Source: Anisodus tanguticus
Taxonomy: Eukaryota > Streptophyta > Magnoliopsida > Solanales > Solanaceae
Direction of reading: 5' to 3'
NCBI GenBank assembly: GCA_034509755.1
Contig: CM067543.1
Location: 50,524,653-50,588,652 of the forward strand
DNA: 64,000 bases
The notes beneath the pieces are model-generated. The model had not been told where the DNA came from. It saw only the letters and a list, made by a program, of their open reading frames with translations, and ran no database searches. Below are positions 34,101-44,418 of the stretch, piece by piece; positions within the stretch are counted from its first letter, which is position 1, and each line of letters begins with the position of its first letter. The position numbers and the translations under genes are program-made.

Positions 34101-35327
34101 TTTATGAAATGTCTAGCATGTTTAGACTAGTCTTGTTACTGCTGATTAGATGCTGTTTTGTTGCTTTATCTGCTCTTGTCCCCGTGGGTCTTTAATCACA
34201 TATTATTGCCTCGCTTGGCACATATGTTGCTTTTCGCCTTTTTCGGTCTCAAAGGTCCTGTTTTCAAACATGTGGTGCTCTCTTAGTTATCTTATTCATT
34301 GTTAAGACCGGTGTGGCTCTTAAAATACCGAATTCTCGAATTATAGTTCTTTGCAGCATTGAGGTGATAAATGCTTTGTGTGTTTAAGGTTTGGAACCTG
34401 TCATATTTTGAGATAATTTTAGACCTTGCAGACTGCTATACCTTAGCATTAACACTTTACTTTGGGTATGACTTATTGCAAAATTTTTGGGCCATTCTAT
34501 TTTTGATTACAAAATGTTGCATTCTTATCCAAGGTGCTGCGGTATATTTTCTGCAGTACATGATCTTGATGAGCTGCTGTCCTTCCCTCAAGGATAAGAC
34601 AGATACTACACTATAGGAAGACATTGTGATGTGTTGTGTGAGGTATAGCTGAGTGAGGGTGCTGGGTTGCTGTGCCATGGGGTAAGTAGTGGCTGCATTG
34701 TGACCAAATTTTGCTGCATTTTACCTCCTTTGTGGTTGCTGTTTTGGCTACCAGTTGACTGCTATTTTGCTGTTATTTGCTGCTGTAATCCCTGCTGTAT
34801 TTTGGTGGAATTGTGCCCTGCACAAACACATGTTGCTGCCTTTATTTTGAGACAGCTGTAGGCTGAAATTCTGGGCAGGGGCAGAGTGAAAAAAATCAGC
34901 AGTTGTGTTGCTGCACTCTAGCCCAAAAATAGTGCAATAAAAGTATCAACCGCAATGGTATAAAAACAGTTGCATGGCTAATTGTATTGAGGTGTGAGCT
35001 TTTATAAATAACTAGGTTGCGTATAGAACTCTAAAATTAGATATTAGGACCTTCTACCTCCTTTACCTATTGTTTGAATTTAAAGAATGTAGTCACCATG
35101 TGTTTATTTTGGTTCGCATATGAAACTGGAGTCTATTTCGTTAGAAGTAGTTATGGATGGATATGTATCTCCTCACAGTTTAAAAGATAGTTTGAATTAA
35201 TCCCTGAATGTCGTACCCCTTGTTTTGAGGATTTGGAATAACAATTGGTGTATTCTTTTTGTATGGTGTCAAAGGTTAGAAATGTCGTACCGACATTCGA
35301 GGACGAATGTTTCTAAGGGGGGAAGGA
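31109..35327 (+). other. Non-coding interior of the LARD-like element
   Basis: About 4.2 kb with no protease, RT, RNase H or integrase motifs in any frame. Contains a 19-base A run at 31251-31269 and TG/GCTG-rich stretches at 34500-34860. It ends with the hairpin ACATTCGAGGACGAATGT (35293-35310) and the polypurine tract AAGGGGGGAAGGA just before the right LTR. Confidence 0.75.
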
Positions 35328-37739
35328 TGTAACACCCCGTATTTTCGGATAGCGGTTGAACTCGTAGCGTAGGTAAGTAGACCCGGACCCGGGAAAATTT
35401 CGTTGTACTTGTGTATTAATAAGAGGATTAGTAAATAAAAGGGCGTGATCCCGAAATAATTTTGGGATTTAGTAAGTGTGACGATGGAGTTAAATAATTG
35501 TGTATCCCGTAGAGAGTATAGGCTGGTATTTTATTACGGGAAGTATGATATTGACATATGAGGATTTTAGTAATCGTCGGGATTTAAATAATTGGAGATC
35601 GGAAATTTAATTGTGTGTATAATTAATTAATTGTGGGATTAATTAATTAGGGGGGGACAATTTATAGTGGGAGTAGGTAAGTGAGATGTTATAATCGATT
35701 TGGGGGTGGCTAAGCCCCAAATCGATCGACCGAGAACAACGCCCATAAGGCTTCCTTCTCCATTTTCTTTCATTTCTTCAATTCCATCTCTTCATCTCTA
35801 CCAAACTCCTTCACCAAATACATTTCTAGTAGCAGGAGCAAGCCTCGGTCGATGGGTTTTCTGAGATTTCGACCAAAATTTGGGGATTTTCGGGAGCTTT
35901 CTTATAACCAGCGAAGGGGGAAATTCGTGGTGTTCTGGGTTTAGATTCTAGTAGAACCGAAACCATTAACAAGCTTAGAAGCTAAACAAGAAACCTTGAA
36001 TGCGAAAGGATTCCGGGGTGAATCAATGTTGGGGATTCTGTTTCAGTTTTCTTTCGGAAGCTGTTGGGATGACAGGTTCGACGATTCTCGTCACTGCGTT
36101 TAAGAGAGGTAATCTTCTTTATTCTCTAAGTTTGTACAAGTTCTAGACTTGATTCTTGCTATTAGTTCTAAAGACGATTGTCGAAAATGCGAATTTGGGT
36201 TGGGTGTTGTCGGGACTCACGTTCCGAGAGTTACTTGGGTTTGCATGTGAAATTGTGGTACTTGTTTCGGAGATTTTAGTAGTATAAGAAGGAGGATTAA
36301 TAGAGTTGGATGTTTCACTACTTACATAGATTTCGATATAGAAGGAATATAGGTTCTACGCGGTTAAGGGGTTCGTTAGAATATCCTTAAGAATCATTTT
36401 TAAAATGTTGTGTCGATTATGATTTAAATCATCCGTATGATGTAGATAAGCATTCATAGGGGCTTACAAGGACCCGCGGAACTTAGATAAATTCGACAAC
36501 AAGGTTGAAGTTCTAAAACGAGGCGTACGCTAATATTGAGTCGATTAATTCGTCTAAGAGGTATGTGAAACCCTTACTTCTTTCTTTTGGCATGCTTTAA
36601 TGAAAGTACGGCGGACGTACTTAATTCTTATATAGTTTAATTCCTAAAGAGGATTGTTATGAGAAGTGCCTATGATTTTTCAGCAAAGAGTTTATTATGA
36701 CATTATTGTAATGATTTAATTGAGAGTCAAATGCTGTTTTTTTACTTGCATGGCACTCATGATATCTACTCGTGCTAAGTGTTACTACTTCACCTCACCG
36801 AGTCCCGGGCCGGGTTACGACTCGTGCATAGCCTTGCATTGTTCACCGAGACCCTCACTAGAGGGCCGGGTTACGTAGGATGGATCCATAGATGAGATAT
36901 GACTTTACCGAGTCCCAGGATGGGCCGGGTTATGATATGATTCCACCGAGTCCCGCATTAGTGGGCCGGGTTACGTTACAGGTATATATATGTATATGGA
37001 CAGGCATACATGTTTTCCTGACTTGACTCTCATGTTTATAAGGCATAACTGACTTTTATGGTTTATGGCACAATTGGATTTGGATACTGATTTTTATACT
37101 GATCTCATGTTTCTGTTGGCTACTTATGATTTATTTTACAGCTTCATGTTTTACATGCTCGCATACATTATTTCGTATCGACCCCCTTTCCTCGGGGGGT
37201 GCGTTTCATGCCCGCAGTACATGTTTTCAGCTTTGGTGAACCTCGTGCCTAGGTTCCTACTCAAAGCGAGTTGGAAAGCTCCTTTGATCCGAGTTTTGTC
37301 ATGTTGGTACCGAATCTCTTTAGAGCTTCGTTTGTATTTAGGGGCACGACGGGGCCCCCGTCCCGTCATATGTCGTTCTTCTTCTTATAGGTCTCGTAGA
37401 CAAGGTGGGTTATACGTATGTAAGGGTTATGACTCGTTTGGGTCGATCATGTTATTGTATTCTGTGGCCGGGGTGTTCCCATGTTTATACGTTACTATCG
37501 GTGGCGGCCTTGTCGGCTTGCTTGTTATTTTATATTGGCTAATTGTGACTCCTCGGAGACAGTGCATTCGGGGGTAAAGGCGACCTTGTCGGCTTGCCTA
37601 CCCCCGGCATATGTTGTTATTGCGACGTTATGCTGCCGGATTTCAGACTCATTAAGGGTTAGTAAGATTATGTGTGACAGGTTAGTATAATGACGTCATT
37701 AGGGCGGTTAGTCGCGGCCCGTCGGGTCGGGTCGTGACA
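35328..37739 (+). repeat. Right LTR (2,412 bp)
   Basis: Copy of 28349-30762. Its last 560 bp differ from the left LTR by many one- to four-base indels. It is followed by the CCCCC duplication and then by hAT sequence. Confidence 0.93.
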
Positions 37740-38167
37740 CCCCCTACCCCCTTAATATTTATTTTTAACCCCTAAGTTAGTATATTTACACTTTAACCCT
37801 ATTTCTCAACTATAAATACATCATTTTCCTCACAAATCTTTCTACCATCTCTCTAATCTCTCAATTTATCTCTCTACAATTCTACGTTGCCTACTAAATA
37901 TTATATTTTTTTGCTCATTTATATCAAAGTTCAAAATTTGGGAGTGAAGTTGGCAACTAGCTTGAGGATCATACATCGAGCAAAGTTTCAATTTTCAACC
38001 TCGATTACACGTCGACGTTACGTCAGCGTTTGGTGCCTTCGTTCCTTCGTTAAATTATTATTGTTACTTAATTTTAATTATCACACTTAATTTCATTTAC
38101 TTGAATTATTTATTTGCATGATTATAATGGAACGCTTTTGACGTATGATTAAGTGTAAAGGTGCTTC

Positions 38168-40528
38168 TTCTAGTAGGGGTAACAAAGGGTAATGGTACTT
38201 CTTCTAGTAATCCTATTCCTAGTCCCGATGATTTGATTGATTTCACTCATATAGATGAAACTGCTTTTTTAATGATATACCATTAGACGATGAGGTATAT
38301 TCTGCATCTAAATCAGACTTTAATTTTGACGATAATGTAGATGACACACCCACTAGTGCACCTCAACCTCAGGCTCAGCCTCAAACTGAAATTGAAATGC
38401 CTCCTATTTCCCCTAGTATGAGTCGAGGCCCCATACAACGAAAATTAAAATCAGTTGCATGAGATTTTTTTGATAGGGACCAAGAGAATCAAGTAGTTAG
38501 ATATAAAATTTATAAAAATATTTATAAATTTAAAATCGAAAAAGGTCAAGGTGGGACGGGAGGTTTATTGAGACATGTACAAGGCGAGCACACATCTAGG
38601 TGGAATCAATATTAGACTAAAACATCGGGTGTGTCAATGCCATCTGAGTCGGAACAAGGTTCACATAGTGTCCCCGACCAAGTACATACTCAAATTAACC
38701 CGACGACGGGGGGAATTTTTGGTCATAAATATGATAAAAACAAAGATAGGGAAAATATTACAAAATTAGTTGTGGTGGAGGTTTTTTTTATTTCATTCCT
38801 CTCCTGGTTTATTTCATTACATTAGAGAAACATATAATCTTGCTTTTAATGATTTTTCTAGATCAACTGGTAGAAAATATATTTTTAAATTTGCAAGTGA
38901 ATATCAATAATATTTACGTTATGCATTGTATCATTTTAATGGCAAAGTGACTATCACTTCTGACATAGGCCGTAGTACTAACGGTAATGATTATTTACTT
39001 GTAACATGTCATTGGATAGATCATAGTTGGTCTATGCAAAAATGTATTTTAGCATATAGATATATTGATGATAGGCACACTGAAACTTTTATTGCACAAA
39101 ATATTCATGAAATTTGTGATTATTATGAAATAATTGATAAAATTATGACTATTACATTATATAATGCTACTTATAATGATTATGCTATAAGACTTTTAAA
39201 AGTTCGATTAACTCCAGCTTTTCCTGATCATTTTCATATAAGATGTGTGTGTCATATTTATAACTTAGTTGTAAAGGATGACCTAAAACTTTTTGAAAAC
39301 ATTCTTGATAAAATACAATTTTCTATATACTTTATTTTTAAAGGTAAAAAAATACAAAGACGCAAAGAGTATAAAAAAACTTGTCACGATTGTGGATTAC
39401 CTTATAGAAAAATTCTGAAGAAGTAGCGACTAGGTGGAATTCTCTATATGAACAATTACTTGTTGCTTACGATTATAGAAGACCTATAACTTTATTATTT
39501 AACGCCCATAATAAAAATCCAAGGGATATGCTTGTAGATAATGATTGGAATTTTTTTAGAACTTATTGGATTTTTAGAGAAATTTTTTCAACCTACTAAA
39601 GAATTTTTCTGGTATTTATTATCCTACTATTTCAGTTGTGTTATTTTATATAACTATAATATTTTTGTTACTTAATGAATATATGGAAAAACAAACTTAT
39701 AAGGCATCTATTGTAAAAATGTTTAAAAAAATTTAAAAATACTCTTTTCCTATTCCCACTATTTATATTATTGGTGTTGCATTAAATTCGACTATTAAAG
39801 TAGACGGTTGTAAAACACTTGTTGAAACGATTTATGATTGTATAGCGGTACTTCCGCCTCCAAGTCCAAATGAAGAATCAACTCACGAACCAACTAAATA
39901 AGAAGTTACGTCTAGCATACACACTGAATGCAGAAAAATATATATGTATTACCAACAACAAATTGCAAATAATCAACCGGCTTCTGTACCATCTTCTACT
40001 ACTTCACTGCAACCTTATAAAAAAAATACGGTTTTTGCTTCTAGTATTCAAGACCTTAGAAATAAAATATTTAGTGGTTCAACTTCTTCACAAGTTAGCG
40101 AATTTGATGTTTATGTTTTGCAGGGTGTTGTACCGTACGAATTAATTGTCAATGATGAAGGACATGAAGACTTGCTTAAATACTGGAGGGAGAATGATAA
40201 TACATTTCCGACTCTATCAAAGATGACCCGAGATGTGTTGAACATGCAAGCGTCTGAAAACGCTTTTTCTGCAGGAAGATTTCAAATAGGAGAGCACATA
40301 CATTCATTGGCGGGAGACACATTGGAGATTGCAGTTCTATTCAGAGATTGGATTCGAGCGGAGCGTAGAAGGTGCGGTCAACTAGAGATCAACGAAGAAG
40401 AAGACTACAACTACAACGAAATCTTGTCCGAGGGAACAGGAAGCGACGTCGAACAATTTGACAAACAACTTCCAATTCCAACTGAAGATCCTCAAGACAT
40501 TGTGAGGAAATTAGAAAAAGTATGGTAA
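38168..40528 (+). pseudogene. hAT transposase, frameshifted
   Basis: Recognisable pieces in order: an N-terminal acidic stretch, a BED-type zinc-finger region (38420-38620; RHVQGEHTS), the RNase H-like core (38926-39426; VTITSDIGRSTNGNDYLLVT, then HIRCVCHIYNLVVKD), and the C-terminal dimerisation domain (40110-40390; LLKYWRENDNTFPTLSKMTR, then ASENAFSAGRFQIGEH). Several stops and shifts between 38460 and 39950 make it inactive. Its 5' leader was separated from the left terminus by the LTR insertion. Confidence 0.88.
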
Positions 40529-40829
40529 ACTATGTAATTTTTTTAATTACAATTTTACTATGTGATTTGCAACTTTTGAACAATACCACAAAGTTGTAAT
40601 TTTGAAATTGTATTACAAAAAACTCATATTTCTATTAAATAATATAAGAGACACCAAAACAGTCTTGGGATATTTTTATTACACTATCTTGTTCGATTAT
40701 TGAATTTTAAATTAAATGTCTAAAAAAAAATGAAATCCCGATCGCGACCCGACCCGTCCCACCAACACCGGTCCCCTTTTCCGGCGGGATGTGGGATGGG
40801 ACGGGGCATCTGCCTGTCCCGCTAATCCC

Positions 40830-40922
40830 GACCCGCCTGTCCCGCCGGAGACCCGATCCCGACCCGCCTGTCCCGCCGGAGACCCGATCCCGACCCGCCT
40901 GTCCCGCCGGAGACCCGATCCC
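40830..40922 (+). repeat. Three exact 31-bp GC-rich tandem units in the hAT 3' subterminal region
   Basis: The unit starts GACCCGCCTGTCCCGCCGG and ends GACCCGATCCC; three copies are identical. Related CCCGATCCCGA motifs occur near the left end at 28195-28220. Subterminal repeats of this kind are typical transposase binding sites in hAT elements. Open frames here are low-complexity artefacts. Confidence 0.9.
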
Positions 40923-40981
40923 GACCCTTTCCCGTCCCGCCAGGACCCGCCCCGGCCCACTGGCCACCCCTAATTTGACAT

Positions 40982-42480
40982 CGCAAAAGTGGGAATTTTC
41001 TTTTAGTTTTTGGAAAAAGTATTTCTTTTTTTTGGTTAGTAATAATTTTATTAATTACCAGCGGCAAACTACAGAATTAGCTAAGCCAACACAGCTTCCT
41101 AGGGTCTAAATACAACTCAAAAACACCTAAACATGATCAGGCATAAGTAAACTGAAACTGAAAATTATGAACTAAAGGAAAAGTATTTCTTTTTAATTAG
41201 TTGGTAAGTTTCTCAATTGTTGGAGAAAAGTTGGGGCCTCGTCAGGAAAAAAGAGAGAGAAAAACAGACCAAAGAGAAAAACCCAAAAAAAAAAAGAAGA
41301 TACATCCAAGGATTGATGGAGATTAAAGTTTTGAACAATTGAAGAATTTTCTGTTGTCCATTTGAGGGAGCAGCCTAATTAGTGGACTAGTCATTTTTTT
41401 TCTATAAGATGTTCCGTACTCGTATTAAGTTCGATTAATTTGAATTCACGTCGCTTTGGATTCATTTAGAAAAAACGCATCCTATCAAAGATTTTTTATA
41501 GGGTAAAGGACAAAACTTGTCATCAGGCCCAAACTATTGGTACCGAATAACCCAAATTTTCCTAAAACCCATTTTGTAGCCCTAAACTAATCTCAACCCA
41601 TTTCCTTAAGAAAAAACAACACAAAACACCCATAAAGATAAAATATTTATCCTTCCCTGCCCCCATAAAATTTAATTGCAATTATTCAATACGACACAAA
41701 CAATTTGCCCGTATACCGCCTAGAATTGGGGTTTCAGTTTTGCCGTCCATTTCCGAATATAATTGGGTCTGTTCCCAATTTCTTTTTCCTCATATTTATT
41801 TTCTAGTATCATTTTAAGTTTTTGATAACTGTTTGCCCTTTGTTTTCAATCAATATCTTAGTTGTCTTTTTTTTTTGTTATTTTGTTTTATTCCTCTTAA
41901 TTTTAATTTCTGTTTTTATTTAGTTTATCTTCTTCATTTTTTGTTCTTTTTTTTATTTGTGTCTTTTCTCTTCCTTTTGTAAAGATAAAAATAAAACACA
42001 AAATTAAAAGTATTAAATAAATATTTTAGATTAATAAAATATAATTTTTTTTATATAATTATACAACAACAAATAATATAAGAAACATACTAAAGTCACT
42101 ATCTTATTTATTAAAATTTAAATTAATAAAAAATATGTTTAATAACTTTTCACTTTTGGAAATGAAAACAAAAGTTATATGAATCTGAAATATGACTCAT
42201 TTTTTTTAATTATTTTTATAATTTGCTAAATATGATATTAAAAATATATCAAAATTAAGCTTAAGCTCTATTTGTTGATTTCTTTAATAATTTTTTATTG
42301 TATATTAAATAGAAGAGTGGTAAAAGTGTTAATAAACTAAACATTTTGAAAATTTAAACTTTCTCTGATAATGTAATAGTTTATAAATGCTACTATTTTT
42401 GTACAACTCAAACCTCCAAAACCCAAAACCCTAATCTCTCTTCTTGCAACTCTTACACCACCTTACCACACATTATCTCT
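40982..42480. other. AT-rich intergenic stretch, nothing identified
   Basis: No coding or transposon end recognised. Homopolymer and TTTTATT-rich sequence dominates 41840-42310. Confidence 0.4.
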
Positions 42481-42489
42481 TTTTTTTTT

Positions 42490-42990
42490 TTTAGCATATG
42501 TATAGAAATTGTATCGTTGTAGTATAGAATATGTATCACTATTGTATATGTATAAAAAATATATCATTGATGTATAGAATATGTATCCCAACAATATGTG
42601 TATAGAAATTATATCATTGTTGTATATAATATGTATCAATACTGTATATGTATAGAAACTGTATCATTGATGTATAAATATGTATCCCTATAGTATGTGT
42701 ATAGAAAATTGTATCATTGTTGTATAGAATATGTATCAATATTGTATATGAATAGAAACTGTATCATTGATGTATAAAATATGTATCCCTACAGTATGTG
42801 TATAGAAAATTCTATCATTGTTGTATAGAAGATGTATCAATATTGTATATGTGTAGAATGTATCATACATATAGAAACTGTATCATTATTTTATAAAATA
42901 TGTATCCTTTAGTATATATGTATAGAAAATATATAATTATTGTATACTTTATGTATAATAAATATAAAATCAACGTATACTTACTAATTA
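42490..42990 (+). repeat. AT-rich minisatellite (about 45-bp unit)
   Basis: Repeated GTATAGAAATTGTATCATTG and GTATAGAATATGTATC units, with alternate units carrying CCCTA(C/T)AGTATGTG or AATATTGTATATG, suggesting a higher-order period near 90 bp. Followed by TATACTTACTAATTATACAC, shared in reverse orientation with the 16-kb array. Confidence 0.88.
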
Positions 42991-42999
42991 TACACATAT

Positions 43000-44029
43000 T
43001 ATACAATATTTTTGAGATACTTTTAAAAATCATAATCTACAATAGCAAGAAACACGATAAGAGTTTCTTGAAAAAATTAGTGATCCCGGTAGCTTTACTC
43101 AATTACCCAAATAGTAAAGCTAAGAATAGAAAAATAGCAAGAAATCACCAAAATCCCTATATTTCATCCTTACGCTATATTCTTAGTGATTTATGCTTGA
43201 AATTTGTTTAGTTCTCTACATTACATAGGGATAACCTTGTTCAACTTCAACATTCAAAAAACTTTATTTCCACCTTGAGTAAGTTTTTTTTTTAAAACTT
43301 AATGTAATTAATAGATTCTTCCCGTCATTGGTGACATGCAACGAAAATTATGCTTTACATTGATTTACCCACTATTAGTGTGAGATTATTAATCCTATTC
43401 TACTATATAACTCAAAAATCCCAAAGCAACATTCTTCTTCCTCCATTGGTAAGTCTTTTGCTTCTCTTTCTTTCTCCAAAATACTCTTATCTTTTTCAAA
43501 ATCGTTCCATATTTATTTATCGTCAGTTATAAAATATTGCACAATTCAATTTATTGAAAATAAGTTAAGGTAATCAAATCTTTGACCTGTGTTTTTAGTC
43601 ACGGTAATTGATTTTGAAAACCCATCTAGAGAAGCTTCGTTTAGTGATGGGAGTAAAATTAATTGAAGTTCAATGTGAAGAGAAGGAACTGAACAACAAT
43701 GGAGAATTAGAAAAGAGAAAAAACGAAGCTTAAAGAAGAGTATGAAGAAGGCATGAGAAAATGGCTAGAGATTGATATTAATTTGCTCCCAAAAGCCAAT
43801 TCGGCTACTTATGGCAATTTTGGGCTAAAAGTTATCTTATTTTTCCCCCTAAATGTCACGTGATGTCCTTTTCTCTTTTTATAGTCAAAGCTCAAATTTG
43901 AAATCTCTAATTAAAAGAAGAGTAGTCTCATTCGTTGTACCACATCCTTTTGTGAAGTGAACGAAATCCTAAGAAATGACGGTAGTTTTTCTCTTTTTCC
44001 TAAATGCACTCAACTATTTGGAAAAAAGA
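43000..44029. other. Intergenic stretch, no gene recognised
   Basis: The open frames at 42900-43211 and 43350-43532 are AT-rich and lack domains. No transposon terminus was recognised before the Copia LTR. Confidence 0.35.
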
Positions 44030-44215
44030 AAAGGATAGTAATAGAATATTTTCCAATATTATTTCATTAATTGTATATCTCCTATTGTAGGTAGAATTAT
44101 AATCCTTTTGTAATTAGGTTAATTAGTTACTTAGTTTGTATCAAAGTAAATATTCTTGTAACCTTATATATATTGTAAATCATTTATCAATAAAATCAAG
44201 GAACATATTCATTTA
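44030..44215 (+). mobile_element. Degraded 5' LTR of the plus-strand Copia
   Basis: Aligns loosely with the LTR at 22270-22439 (GATAG...AATAG, TAATTGTATATCTCC, AAATCAAGGAACAT). It is followed by TGCTATCAG at 44216, one change from the TGGTATCAG primer site. The exact left edge is uncertain and no 3' LTR was found. Confidence 0.55.
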
Positions 44216-44418
44216 TGCTATCAGTAGCCTAAAACTACAAACCCTACCCTAGTAGCCGATACACCTTCTCGGCCGCCATATTTTTTTCACGTCAGCACTT
44301 AGCCCACGTCGGAACCCTAGCCGCCGACCTCTCTCGGTTGCCTCCCTATTTTGCCCACGATGGAACCCTAGTTTTTCTGGCCATTCTCCCTCCTCATTCC
44401 TCCTAAATTTCCTCTTCC

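Larger units (their letters stand above)
28349..37739 (+). mobile_element. LTR retrotransposon without coding capacity (LARD-like), 9.4 kb
   Basis: Two LTRs of about 2.4 kb (28349-30762 and 35328-37739) begin TGTAACACCCCG and end GTCGTGACA, flanked by CCCCC at 28344-28348 and 37740-37744. A canonical PBS follows the left LTR and a polypurine tract precedes the right one. The 4.6-kb interior has no gag-pol, only a short gag-like start. The TGTAACACCCC start and the ACATTCGAGGACGAATG motif before the PPT resemble Tekay/Del-type Gypsy elements, so mobilisation by such a partner is likely. Inserted into the hAT element. Confidence 0.9.
28073..40972 (+). mobile_element. hAT-superfamily transposon, split by an LTR element
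   Basis: The left end reads TAAGGTTGTCCGGTGGGCCG and the right end, read inward, TAGGGGTGGCCAGTGGGCCG, a clear terminal inverted repeat with GC-rich subterminal regions on both sides. The flanks TCCTGACA and ATTTGACA share five of eight bases, an eroded 8-bp duplication. Without the 9.4-kb insert (28349-37739) the element is about 3.5 kb and carries a decayed hAT transposase. Confidence 0.8.

Noticed and set aside
40707..41109. Pro/Arg-rich open frames on both strands
   Set aside because: They are read from the 31-bp GC-rich tandem repeat and its surroundings in the hAT subterminal region.
42490..42990. Regular repeat array that could be mistaken for a CRISPR
   Set aside because: Units are AT-rich, imperfect and directly adjacent, with no unique spacers and no cas genes; this is a plant minisatellite.
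43350..43532. Hydrophobic 60-codon open frame as a small membrane protein
   Set aside because: AT-rich chance frame without homology, splice context or supporting neighbours.
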